Source: Emticicia aquatilis
GTDB lineage: Bacteria > Bacteroidota > Bacteroidia > Cytophagales > Spirosomataceae
Reading direction: 5' to 3'
NCBI RefSeq assembly: GCF_014644295.1
Contig: NZ_BMKK01000001.1
Location: 434,001-498,000 of the forward strand
Length of the DNA: 64,000 nt
The notes beneath the pieces were generated by a model. That model was not told where the DNA came from. It was given only the letters and a program-made list of their open reading frames with translations, and did no database searches. Shown one piece after another: positions 10,009-17,760 of this stretch (position 1 is the first letter of the stretch; every line of letters starts with the position of its first letter). Position numbers and translations under genes: made by a program.

Positions 10009-10779
10009 TTATCGTGAATCGATAGCCATTCTATCCAAAGCCATAATTTGCTGTGCATAATCGGGAGGAAGGAGGGCTTGTTTCAGAAACTTATCGAATC
10101 GTATTTTTTGTGTGAATTTATAAAGTAGCAGAAAAGGCTTTAAAACCGAAAACCTTCTCATTGATAATAGCTTGCTTACTCGAAAAGGCACAACGAGTTT
10201 TTGTCCTTCCCATAAAATAAGGTATCGGAGCAAACCCAAATGCTTACGGTATTGCTTGTATAAATCGTCGGTAAAGGTGCTTTTTAGTAAATTTTCTTGT
10301 AAATGTTGCTCTCGAACAAGCAACCAATCGGTATGATTACGAGGTAAATCTTTCAGACCCATTCGCTCCCCTACCCGATTGAAGACATCGAATATTTCTT
10401 CTTTTTCGGCATCTGTCAGTTTTCTTTCGAGCAATTCAAAAGCCGAAATCGAATAATGAATCAACATAAAAAGGACATCACGATAGGCCCAATCAGGAAT
10501 CTTCATGCCCCTACTCTGCTCAACCGACTGATGTATTGCCGTAATTTTATCAATAGCCGCAAGGGCTATTCGCTCATCTGAAAAAATAATTTGTTGGGCA
10601 TAAACCACCGTTGAAAATAACCGACCGAGTGGGTCGGCGGGGAGTTTGCCAGTAAAATAAAGCCAATCAACGGCCTTATTTAATGAAAATTCGGCTGCTG
10701 CTCCACCAAAAATAAACAAAATGGTATCGGCATTTCCCCAAATTTCACGGACGATTGAGTTTTTATTCACGAAATTCAT
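10009..10779 (-). CDS. MpaB-family (DUF2236-like) putative oxygenase
   Basis: 256 aa, mostly helical and soluble, with features I associate with the MpaB/rubber-oxygenase catalytic domain family (DUF2236): an N-terminal GGAAAEFSLNKAVDW segment, then LGRLFSTVVYAQQIIFSDE and an acidic/His helix DWAYRDVLFMLIHYS. Family members bind heme b and oxidise hydrophobic or polyketide substrates, but many bacterial members are uncharacterised. The heme ligands cannot be fixed by eye here. ATG at 10779. The gene lies about 30 bases downstream of the small membrane protein at 10810, so the two may be co-transcribed. Confidence 0.65.
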   Translation of the reverse strand: MNFVNKNSIVREIWGNADTILFIFGGAAAEFSLNKAVDWLYFTGKLPADPLGRLFSTVVYAQQIIFSDERIALAAIDKITAIHQSVEQSRGMKIPDWAYRDVLFMLIHYSISAFELLERKLTDAEKEEIFDVFNRVGERMGLKDLPRNHTDWLLVREQHLQENLLKSTFTDDLYKQYRKHLGLLRYLILWEGQKLVVPFRVSKLLSMRRFSVLKPFLLLYKFTQKIRFDKFLKQALLPPDYAQQIMALDRMAIDSR

Positions 10780-10809
10780 ATTGATAATATTTATGGGTCA
10801 GACGTTCCG

Positions 10810-11187
10810 TCAGACCTTTAGCCCCAGCGTTTCTTTATCGAACAGAAAGACAGCAAAAATGCCCAAGGTATAAGCAAAAACATCTCTCCAGTCGAACGAA
10901 CTGCCCAGAACTATGACTATGATTTTGTATTTTTCTAAGCCAACACCCTTCAAGAAATTGCAGTATTGCAAGAACTCAAGAAAATACGCAACTCCGACGG
11001 CCGTAAAAGCTAAGTTTAAATCTGATAAGTTTAGAAATGTTTTCAGCACAAAAAATAGAGCAATTACGGCTAAGAAATCTCCAAAAAATGGTCGAATAAG
11101 GGTATCATCGACCCAAAGAGCGATTCCGACTTCTACTAAAAACAGCAGGAGAAAAGCAATAAACGGTTTTAACTTAAACGTAAACAT
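10810..11187 (-). CDS. DUF2809 family membrane protein
   Basis: 125 aa with about four hydrophobic segments. The pattern (FFGDFLAVIALFFVLKTF ... FLEFLQY ... SSFDWRDVFAYTLGIF) fits the DUF2809 family of small integral membrane proteins. Function unknown. The stop codon falls in a short GTCAGAC direct repeat (10797-10815). It is followed on the same strand by the MpaB-like gene and preceded by a 156-aa membrane protein. Confidence 0.75.
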   Translation of the reverse strand: MFTFKLKPFIAFLLLFLVEVGIALWVDDTLIRPFFGDFLAVIALFFVLKTFLNLSDLNLAFTAVGVAYFLEFLQYCNFLKGVGLEKYKIIVIVLGSSFDWRDVFAYTLGIFAVFLFDKETLGLKV

Positions 11188-11220
11188 AAGATTATTTGTA
11201 GGACAGGTTTGTAATAAATT

Positions 11221-11691
11221 TTATGAACAAAAATCCGTAACAATCTGCGATGGAACATCAGCGTCATCAGCGTGCCAAGATGGTTTAGAAATTTCATTCA
11301 TAAATAATTTAAAATTGTAATAAAGCATACAAAGCGGATAACAAATTATAAACAAGAAAATAGAATATACAAAAATGGATTTTTCGACAAAAGAATAAGA
11401 GTAAATTACAATTTGAGCGAATTCTACAAACCAAAAAGAAGTAGTTATAAATCCAATAACCCAAGTAAGTAGATTCAAATAGCTTCTATATTCTCCAACC
11501 ACTGCTCTAAAACTTAATATGTATCCTATTATACTTGCTAATGAAAATACCATAAACAGTATTTGCTCACTATTCCACCACAAATGGTCTTTTATTGTTA
11601 TAATGCAAAAAATAATAAGCGTTACAATCATTGGCAAAACATTCAGGTTTCTTATAGCTTTAACCCAACTTTCTTCTTGCTCCATTCTCAT
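11221..11691 (-). CDS. Hypothetical four-TM membrane protein coupled to creD
   Basis: 156 aa with four predicted membrane segments (about 18-36, 44-62, 75-93, 108-130). Its ATG overlaps the creD stop as TAATG (11689-11693), so translation is probably coupled and it may work with CreD. I do not recognise a family. The last about 17 residues (HADDADVPSQIVTDFCS) are encoded by an interspersed repeat (11242-11286) also present as non-coding DNA at 50190-50236, so the native C-terminus may once have been different. Confidence 0.7.
   Translation of the reverse strand: MRMEQEESWVKAIRNLNVLPMIVTLIIFCIITIKDHLWWNSEQILFMVFSLASIIGYILSFRAVVGEYRSYLNLLTWVIGFITTSFWFVEFAQIVIYSYSFVEKSIFVYSIFLFIICYPLCMLYYNFKLFMNEISKPSWHADDADVPSQIVTDFCS
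11242..11286. repeat. Interspersed repeat copy A, overlapping a gene end
   Basis: About 45 bases with the core GAACATCAGYGTCATCMGYG. It aligns along its length to 50190-50236 with scattered substitutions. This copy reads through as the C-terminus of the preceding minus-strand ORF. Confidence 0.75.
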
Positions 11692-13061
11692 TAGTTACTT
11701 TTTAGCCCAACATTTTGCCAATCTATTCGACGAGAGATATACATAGTTATTGATAAGATAGTAAATAAACCAATACTACCTATCAAAAGAGCAGTATCTT
11801 CTAATTGTATAATTACGAAGATAAAACCGTAGAGTGTAAGCATGACTAAGGCTACTAAACCAGACAAACGTGTATTTTGAAAAATGCTCTTTGAATACAA
11901 GAAGACTAACCCTACCGTCAAAAATGTAGCTATCAGATATGATATATTGAATGTTAGAAACTCAGAAATTGATAATAATAAGGTATAAAAAATGCAAAGA
12001 GCTAATCCAATCAAGATATAATTAAATGGGTGTACTCGCTTTTTATTTAGAATTTCAATGAAGAAGAATGCCATAAAGATAAGTGCAATAATAAGAATCG
12101 CATATTTCACCGAACGGCTACTTTGTTGATAATTATCATTAGGTGTTATAAGATTTACCCCAAAACTTGATTGTGTCAATGTTTCGGGAGTGATTCCTGT
12201 CCATTGTTGAGGAAAGTCTCGATTTAGATGCAAAACTTTCCATGAAGCCGCAAATCCTTTTTCGTTCACTACTCGTTTATCTGGCAGAAATGCTCCAATA
12301 AAACTTGGATTTTGCCAATTAGAGTTTAGCATAACTTTAGTTGTTTTGCCAATTGGAACAATATTTAACGACTCCGAACCTTTCAAATTCGCTTCAAAAT
12401 GAAAAACATATTTACCTTTTCCTTCATTATTAATGTTAACAGGAGTAGAAATCCCAGAAATTGCAATATTTGACTCACGACTAAATGGTAGTTTTGCACC
12501 TGACGAATAAAACGATTTATTGCCATTCCAAGTAAGTTCTATGTCATCGGTTATCCCCCTAAAATCGCTGAGAGTAAATAAGACGCTTGCATCTTTCCAA
12601 AGTATATTTTCGGGCAACACCTTAAATTGTTCAAGGGAAATATTTTCAAAATCGCCATCAAATATAGTTTTAGAATTATAAACAACGATTTCATAAATTC
12701 CCCTACTACGTTTTTCTGGGCTAACTAAGCCATTGACTACCAGTTTATTAGGCAAAAAATACGCATATTCCAATGACTTAGTCTGCTCAATTTCTTTTTT
12801 ACCATTGGTGTTTAGCTTTTCTACTCTTGAAATTTCGTAATATGGAATCCTCAAAATTGGCCCAATTAGTTGTTGACTATTCCCCCATTTTGAACTTACT
12901 TCTTGTATTACTTCACTTTTACGCCCTTCTCGTTCACTTATAAGTGATTGTATCATAAAGGTAGGAATCAACAATAAAAAAATTAAAAAGCCGATAAAAA
13001 AGCCTTTAATCAGTGCTGCATTCCTTTCAAAAAAAGTCGATTTCTGTTCAGAATTTTCCAT
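11691..13061 (-). CDS. creD: Cell envelope integrity protein CreD-like
   Basis: 456 aa. One N-terminal membrane helix (about 15-37) precedes a large non-cytoplasmic domain of about 280 residues with the CreD hallmark near its start (GPILRIPYYE) and FGVNLITPNDNYQQSSRSVKYA leading into a C-terminal block of five to six membrane helices (about 318-440). CreD is an inner-membrane protein of the E. coli CreBC regulon, with links to envelope stress and beta-lactam response. Here it sits, as often in Bacteroidota, next to a small winged-helix regulator (13135). A 17-bp palindrome lies 37 bases upstream of the start. No CreBC kinase/regulator pair is visible. Confidence 0.9.
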   Translation of the reverse strand: MENSEQKSTFFERNAALIKGFFIGFLIFLLLIPTFMIQSLISEREGRKSEVIQEVSSKWGNSQQLIGPILRIPYYEISRVEKLNTNGKKEIEQTKSLEYAYFLPNKLVVNGLVSPEKRSRGIYEIVVYNSKTIFDGDFENISLEQFKVLPENILWKDASVLFTLSDFRGITDDIELTWNGNKSFYSSGAKLPFSRESNIAISGISTPVNINNEGKGKYVFHFEANLKGSESLNIVPIGKTTKVMLNSNWQNPSFIGAFLPDKRVVNEKGFAASWKVLHLNRDFPQQWTGITPETLTQSSFGVNLITPNDNYQQSSRSVKYAILIIALIFMAFFFIEILNKKRVHPFNYILIGLALCIFYTLLLSISEFLTFNISYLIATFLTVGLVFLYSKSIFQNTRLSGLVALVMLTLYGFIFVIIQLEDTALLIGSIGLFTILSITMYISRRIDWQNVGLKSN

Positions 13062-13097
13062 ATTATTTCAAAAATTAATTGTTGTAAATCAAAAAGA

Positions 13098-13114
13098 ACT
13101 TTGTATTTCAAAGT
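13098..13114. promoter_or_regulatory. Putative operator upstream of creD (palindrome copy 1)
   Basis: ACTTTGTATTTCAAAGT, with arms ACTTTG/CAAAGT, in the creD upstream region just past the stop of the regulator gene. The same site, with flanking A-rich DNA, occurs at 15175-15191, and a half-site at 13491-13503. Proposed binding site of the winged-helix protein encoded at 13135; not demonstrated. Confidence 0.6.
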
Positions 13115-13134
13115 AAGATTGCAAAAAAATATAG

Positions 13135-13428
13135 TTATGAGCCTTTTATAAACTTTTCGAGTTCATTGAGGTGGTCTTCAAATGCCTTTTTACCTTCTTC
13201 GGTTACGCTGTAAACGGTGCTTGGTTTTCGGCCGATAAACTCTTTTTTGAATGCAATATAGTTGGCTTCTTCTAAGGCACGTAAATGCGTAGCCAAGTTG
13301 CCGTCAGTCATTGATAAAAGGTCTTTCAAAACTATGAAACTTACCTCGTCATTGACCATCAGCACCGACATAATACCGAGTCGAGCCTTGCTTTCAAATG
13401 CCTTATTAAAATTCTGTAATATTTGCAT
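13135..13428 (-). CDS. Winged-helix transcriptional regulator (creD-linked)
   Basis: 97 aa, a bare winged helix-turn-helix domain. Recognition region LKDLLSMTDGNLATHLRALE (about 35-54), then a wing with GRKPSTVYSVTEEG. This is the MarR/ArsR-like small regulator type that commonly accompanies creD in Bacteroidota. It has no sensing domain, so it probably responds to a partner, perhaps the membrane protein encoded just upstream (13512), in the manner of membrane-anchored partner systems; that is inference. Palindromic candidate operators are found at 13098, 15175 and, as a half-site, 13491. Confidence 0.85.
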   Translation of the reverse strand: MQILQNFNKAFESKARLGIMSVLMVNDEVSFIVLKDLLSMTDGNLATHLRALEEANYIAFKKEFIGRKPSTVYSVTEEGKKAFEDHLNELEKFIKGS

Positions 13429-13435
13429 AAATAGT

Positions 13436-13480
13436 CCACCGTCAACATCGGACCGCCGATGCGGTCGATGGTCAGCAGTG
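13436..13480. repeat. GC-rich intergenic repeat fragment
   Basis: A short GC-rich stretch with nested inverted repeats (GACCGCCGATGCGGTC and surrounding GGTC/GACC blocks) in otherwise AT-rich DNA between the regulator and the membrane protein at 13512. It resembles small interspersed repeats rather than coding DNA. Confidence 0.4.
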
Positions 13481-13490
13481 ATAAATATCT

Positions 13491-13503
13491 TATTTCAAAG
13501 TAA
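13491..13503. promoter_or_regulatory. Half-site of the creD-type palindrome before the regulator
   Basis: TATTTCAAAGTAA matches the right half of the 13098-13116 site exactly. The left arm is degenerate. It lies 62-75 bases upstream of the regulator start, which would allow autoregulation. Confidence 0.4.
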
Positions 13504-13511
13504 TTTCAAAT

Positions 13512-14138
13512 TCACTCAGTTTTTTTGGGGGCCATATCGTATTTAAAGTACATAACAGTACCGTAAATAATATGCAGTACACCAAAACCCAATGCCCAAC
13601 AAATTAAATTATATTTTGCCAAAAATAAGGATATTATTCCTAAAATGATTTCTGCTATACCCAAAGAAAATGTATCATGCAATGTGTATTTACTTGCACT
13701 CACCAAAGCAACACCATAAAAAACTAAAGTGGCAGGAAAACACAACCAAAAAAATCCGTGATAAAGCATTCCCAAACAAAATAGCCCTCCAGCACATAAA
13801 GGAATCATCAAATTGAGTAATAATAATTTTGATGATTTATTCCAAACACTCAATCCTTGTTTACGGGTCTTTCTGACTGTAAAAAATATTCCAAAAAACA
13901 AAGCGAAACCTAAAACAACAACCGCTTCAAGCACTAATTTGGGTACAATTTCGTGTCTTACTTCTGGAATACTTAGCAAACTTGAGCCATCAACATGCAA
14001 TTTAGCATAAGCATACCAAGCACCCAATAAAGCACATACGCCCGCCGAAATACCCGAAAGGCCACTCAACGAAAGGAATTTCGAGGAGCGTTCCATCAAG
14101 GAGCGAATTTCTTTTAGATTTTCGAGATGTTCGTTCAT
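13512..14138 (-). CDS. Hypothetical six-TM membrane protein linked to the creD regulator
   Basis: 208 aa with about six hydrophobic segments and a cytoplasmic-looking N-terminus (MNEHLENLKEIRSLMERSSK). No family assigned. The gene lies 83 bases upstream of the winged-helix regulator on the same strand and overlaps the diacylglycerol kinase stop (ATGA at 14135-14138), so DUF1361-dgkA-this gene look like one transcript, perhaps running on into the regulator. Pairing with a sensor-less regulator suggests a membrane partner role, which is inference. Confidence 0.7.
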   Translation of the reverse strand: MNEHLENLKEIRSLMERSSKFLSLSGLSGISAGVCALLGAWYAYAKLHVDGSSLLSIPEVRHEIVPKLVLEAVVVLGFALFFGIFFTVRKTRKQGLSVWNKSSKLLLLNLMIPLCAGGLFCLGMLYHGFFWLCFPATLVFYGVALVSASKYTLHDTFSLGIAEIILGIISLFLAKYNLICWALGFGVLHIIYGTVMYFKYDMAPKKTE

Positions 14139-14497
14139 AAATGAATGAAAAGTTTAGGCAAAAATATGATAATTCCGACAATAACCGCAACAATCGACAT
14201 AATCAATACTGCGGCAGCGGCTAAATCTTTTACTTTTCCGATTAATTGATGGTAGTCGGGTGATACAAAATCACAGAGTTTTTCGATTGCCGTATTGAGT
14301 GTTTCTACTACCAAAACTAATCCGATTTGGGTAATAATAATTGTCCATTCGATGGCTGATAATTTCAAATAAAACCCTGCTAACAAGGCGATTACACCAA
14401 CAAACACATGAAACCTTGCATTGTTTTCCTCCATCAGAAATCGAAGCCCAGCAAAAGCATGACGAAAACTACGCAGCATTTTTAAGATTTGCATCAC
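14135..14497 (-). CDS. dgkA: Diacylglycerol/undecaprenol kinase family protein
   Basis: 120 aa integral membrane kinase with three helices. The signature ETLNTAIEKLCDFVSPDYHQ followed by GKVKDLAAAAVL is characteristic of the DgkA family, and the N-terminal amphipathic segment SFRHAFAGLRFLMEENNARFH carries the conserved E-N-A-R-H. It phosphorylates diacylglycerol or, in many Gram-positives and probably Bacteroidota, undecaprenol, recycling lipid carriers for envelope synthesis. The 5' end overlaps the DUF1361 gene by 29 bases and the 3' end overlaps the next gene by four, so it lies inside a tight operon. Confidence 0.92.
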   Translation of the reverse strand: MMQILKMLRSFRHAFAGLRFLMEENNARFHVFVGVIALLAGFYLKLSAIEWTIIITQIGLVLVVETLNTAIEKLCDFVSPDYHQLIGKVKDLAAAAVLIMSIVAVIVGIIIFLPKLFIHL

Positions 14498-15161
14498 GAT
14501 TCGGAATTAAAATGAGCATCGAAACATAAAGCACCGCCACAACCAAAGTAAAAACCAGCGTTGTTTGAATAGCCAATGGATTTTGTAATTCTTGAAACGA
14601 TTTTCGGAACAAATAAAATGGATTCGTGAATAAATCCCAACTATTGAACCTTACGAAACGTCCGAGATACAAACCAAAACCTGATAACACAATACTTGCC
14701 GCAATAATAAACCAAGCTAAAACACTATTAATAAATTGATTAAGTACCTGATGTGTAACTTGTAAAGAATATAAACCCGTACAAACCCCCGCCAAAGCCG
14801 CAATAAAAAAGCCTACCGTATCGAACCATAAAATATGTCTTTCATATTCGCCTAAATGTATCAAATCAGTAATCAAGTAAGGAGCATTCGGAAAGAAAAG
14901 TAACCACAAACCTAAATTAACTAAAATCAAAAGTTGCCTTGATTTAGTGACTAATACTGATGAAGATAAACGACGGGCAACAAGAGCGAAAAATAATGGC
15001 ACCCAAGCCAAGAAAAGATTCCAGAGTAAAAACAGCCCTCGAAGCTGCTCGGTCTGCACCGCCCTGATAATCAACAACAAGCAGCACAATGCCGAAAGCA
15101 AAGCCAAACTCAAAGTGGCTCGGCTGATTCTGAAAAATACTTTAATTTGATTCGATTGCAT
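14469..15161 (-). CDS. DUF1361 family membrane protein
   Basis: Integral membrane protein with about six to seven helices. The motifs WNLFLAWVPLFFA and FPNAPYLITDLIHL are the recognisable DUF1361 signature. Function unknown. I prefer the ATG at 15161 (MQSNQIK, 230 aa) over the upstream ATG at 15209 because a 17-bp palindrome that looks like an operator (15175-15191) lies between them. The gene overlaps dgkA by 29 bases. Confidence 0.8.
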   Translation of the reverse strand: MQSNQIKVFFRISRATLSLALLSALCCLLLIIRAVQTEQLRGLFLLWNLFLAWVPLFFALVARRLSSSVLVTKSRQLLILVNLGLWLLFFPNAPYLITDLIHLGEYERHILWFDTVGFFIAALAGVCTGLYSLQVTHQVLNQFINSVLAWFIIAASIVLSGFGLYLGRFVRFNSWDLFTNPFYLFRKSFQELQNPLAIQTTLVFTLVVAVLYVSMLILIPNRDANLKNAA

Positions 15162-15174
15162 TATTTTAAAAAGA

Positions 15175-15191
15175 ACTTTGCATTGCAAAGT
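15175..15191. promoter_or_regulatory. Putative operator upstream of the DUF1361-dgkA operon (palindrome copy 2)
   Basis: ACTTTGCATTGCAAAGT, a palindrome with 7-bp arms. Together with its flanks (AAAAAGA before, AA after) it matches 13091-13116 at 24 of 26 positions. It lies 14-30 bases upstream of the preferred DUF1361 start. Confidence 0.6.
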
Positions 15192-15264
15192 AAATTTTAA
15201 AAATCTCATTATGCAAGCATTTTGAAGTTTTTTTTACGACCTGATTAAAATTTTATCTAAAAAA

Positions 15265-15297
15265 AATGCTGGCAAGGTTTTGAACCTTGCCAGCATT
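15265..15297 (-). terminator. Strong terminator after the sugar dehydrogenase
   Basis: Perfect 15-bp stem (15265-15279 with 15283-15297), 3-nt loop. Read on the minus strand it is followed by a run of T, downstream of the gene ending at 15320. Confidence 0.9.
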
Positions 15298-15319
15298 AAA
15301 GATTTTACAATTAAAGAGA

Positions 15320-17599
15320 CTAATTTTTTATCACCTTAAATGTCTTAGAAAAACCATCGGTTGAGATTTTCAGTAGATACATTCCGCTTTCGGCGGCAAT
15401 GAGTTTTGAATCAAGAATAGGTTTTATTTCTTGCCAAAAAGCTTCTTTTTCCATCAAAACACCACCATTTCTATAATAAAGAGTCGCTTTTAAGACCTTA
15501 TTTGTCAAGTCGTTTAACGGAAAAATATCAATCGTGTGTTGGGTTGGATTGGGAGCAACACTGAGTTGGGAAGCTATCGGCGATACGCTCAAAACTCCAC
15601 AATTTGGCTTAATTACTTTTTCATAAGTAGAACTCAGTCCTTCGGCATCGGTGGCAGTCAGCGTAACTTTGTAGAAATAGATTTGGTCATCGCATGGCAC
15701 AATATTCAAAACAGCCTCACCAGTTAAGCGATAAGATGATGTCACGAAATGAATGTGGTCATCGTGGTAGAGCAGCACTGACCATAAATAACTAAGTTGT
15801 TCTTTGCTATGCTCAGCATCCGTTACTTGGGCATTGAGGCTTACTGGAAAATCCTTGGTATTATCAAAAATCTCTAATTTATCGATACTTGTGTTAATGA
15901 TTTGGGGAGGTGTATTATCCACAAAAATATTCATTGTCTTGAAAGAAGAAAGCCCTGCCGCATCGGTCACTTTAACGCTTGCACCATAAGTGGCTACTTT
16001 TCCTATTGAATTATAAGTATGACTGGGATTAGCTTCATTTGAGCTTTGGCCGTCACCAAAATTCCATTCATATTGCAAGGCTGTTCCTTCGGGGTCTTTC
16101 GAGTCGCTTGCTTTGAAATTTACGGTTAAAGGTGCTTTTCCATAAATTGGCGTAGCAGATTGCACAACCGTTGGGCGGCGATTGGCATTTGGGTTATAAG
16201 ACAAACGTCTGATTTCGTGAATATTTGGGTAAAAATAATTGGTATAATAAATTGCTCCATCTTTCGGATTGATTGCAAACGACGTTGGGTGAATATCACT
16301 CACAAAATCAATCACTTCGGTCGGGTTTCCTTTTGTATCGAACTTAAAAGCTTTTATCCAGCCTTCGTAGTCTGCGTGATAATAGAGGTTTTGGTATTCT
16401 CTCGGAAACTGCTGATAATTATACCAAATACCCCCAATCGAAGCAATTCCTGAAAATTTATTGCCTTTGAATTGTGGAGAGCCAACGGCAAAAGCATCGC
16501 CCTCTACAATGCCTTGTGCGAAAGTGCCACGCCAATCAATGATAGGTTTTTGATGATTTTTTGGTAAATACGTTGGGTCTTGGTAGGCTTTATTGATAAA
16601 ATCAATGCCCTCGTAGGTTGGCCAACCGAAATTTAATCCGCCTTTGGTAGCCACATTAATCTCTTCTCGATGCGACCACCCCACATCCCCCATATAAATT
16701 GTCCCAGGATTTGCATCAGCAGGGTTTGTGCTTCCTGTGTTTGGTTTGATTGAAAATCGAAATGGATTACGCAATCCATAACTCCAAATTCGTGATTTAG
16801 CCGAACGTGGTTTACCGCTCTCAAAAAAAGGATTTGAGGCAATTCCATCGCCAGTGTTTGGGTCTATCCTAAGAATTTTTCCATTCAAGGATGTTAGTGA
16901 TTGACATTTGTAGGCATTGATATTTTCGTCAGCAGTGATAAATCCCAAACTTATGGCTTCCTTAAACCAATCGCTTTGTGTATCATCAACCACTCCTTCG
17001 GTTGCTAAAGCGGCATCACCAACACTTGCCATAAGTGTACCATCTAAAGCAAAAACCAAAGACCCAACACCATGATTATCAACCAAAATCGGAATCCCAG
17101 TTGATGGAGTTTCGCCTATCAATACCTTTCTTGAATTCAAATCAATTTCGGTAAAACCACTCGAAACTGTAAGCGAATAACGAGTAATTCGGCCGATTGT
17201 AGTCTGAAAAGGGGTTTCTTCTTGAGCTTGGTAATCTGGTTTACCGAAATTGAGTACATGATGACGTTTGGCGGCATACATTAGATAAACGTAGCCATTT
17301 TTCAGAAAATCAGGGTCGAGAGCAAAGCCATTGAGTCCGTGGTCTCCGTAATCAAGTACTTCTTCGCTTATATCAATGATTGGTTTGGTCGATTTTACAC
17401 CATTTTCAACTATAAAAACCTTTCCGCTTTTTTCCCATACATACATCCGTCCGTTGGCATCAAAAGTAAGTCCAGAAGGGATTGTCCAATTATCAGAAAT
17501 GACCTCATCTATAAAACCAGAAGGTTGAGCAAAAGTATTAAAATTAAAAAGTAGCAGACATAAACACCTCAGAGCAAGCACAAAAATCCTTTTAATCAT
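15320..17599 (-). CDS. Secreted PQQ-dependent sugar dehydrogenase-like protein with PKD and T9SS domains
   Basis: 759 aa. Signal peptide 1-25 (...FNTFAQ). Residues about 30-480 form a six-bladed glucose/sorbosone dehydrogenase-type propeller (RMYVWEKSGKVFIVENG, DHGLNGFALDP, SYGLRNPFRFSI, GDVGWSHREEIN). Residues about 490-575 are a PKD domain (YEWNFGDGQSSNEANPSHTY). An Ig-like region follows, and the C-terminal about 75 residues (SVAPNPTQHTIDIFPL ... GMYLLKISTDG) are a T9SS sorting tail. Predicted to oxidise sugars at the cell surface with PQQ, but the cofactor residues cannot be verified by eye and some family members are not dehydrogenases. Monocistronic, with a strong terminator. Confidence 0.88.
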   Translation of the reverse strand: MIKRIFVLALRCLCLLLFNFNTFAQPSGFIDEVISDNWTIPSGLTFDANGRMYVWEKSGKVFIVENGVKSTKPIIDISEEVLDYGDHGLNGFALDPDFLKNGYVYLMYAAKRHHVLNFGKPDYQAQEETPFQTTIGRITRYSLTVSSGFTEIDLNSRKVLIGETPSTGIPILVDNHGVGSLVFALDGTLMASVGDAALATEGVVDDTQSDWFKEAISLGFITADENINAYKCQSLTSLNGKILRIDPNTGDGIASNPFFESGKPRSAKSRIWSYGLRNPFRFSIKPNTGSTNPADANPGTIYMGDVGWSHREEINVATKGGLNFGWPTYEGIDFINKAYQDPTYLPKNHQKPIIDWRGTFAQGIVEGDAFAVGSPQFKGNKFSGIASIGGIWYNYQQFPREYQNLYYHADYEGWIKAFKFDTKGNPTEVIDFVSDIHPTSFAINPKDGAIYYTNYFYPNIHEIRRLSYNPNANRRPTVVQSATPIYGKAPLTVNFKASDSKDPEGTALQYEWNFGDGQSSNEANPSHTYNSIGKVATYGASVKVTDAAGLSSFKTMNIFVDNTPPQIINTSIDKLEIFDNTKDFPVSLNAQVTDAEHSKEQLSYLWSVLLYHDDHIHFVTSSYRLTGEAVLNIVPCDDQIYFYKVTLTATDAEGLSSTYEKVIKPNCGVLSVSPIASQLSVAPNPTQHTIDIFPLNDLTNKVLKATLYYRNGGVLMEKEAFWQEIKPILDSKLIAAESGMYLLKISTDGFSKTFKVIKN

Positions 17600-17760
17600 G
17601 ATAGCTGTTGAATTTTCTTACAAATTAAGAAACAAATTTATGCAATAAGTTGTCAAACAAAGAGGCTCAAAAAAAATATTGAACCGTAAAATAAGTTAAT
17701 TTTGTTTTCGATAGAGACTGTTTAATAAGAACGTGTTTCTTACATCAGTCAAATACATTT

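Noticed and set aside
10796..10816. GTCAGAC direct repeat/near-palindrome at the stop codon of the DUF2809 gene
   Set aside because: Too short and not found elsewhere in the window; it may be a repeat scar but cannot be supported.
10913..11320. 135-aa plus-strand ORF
   Set aside because: Antisense to two minus-strand membrane protein genes; Lys-rich low-information sequence with no start context.
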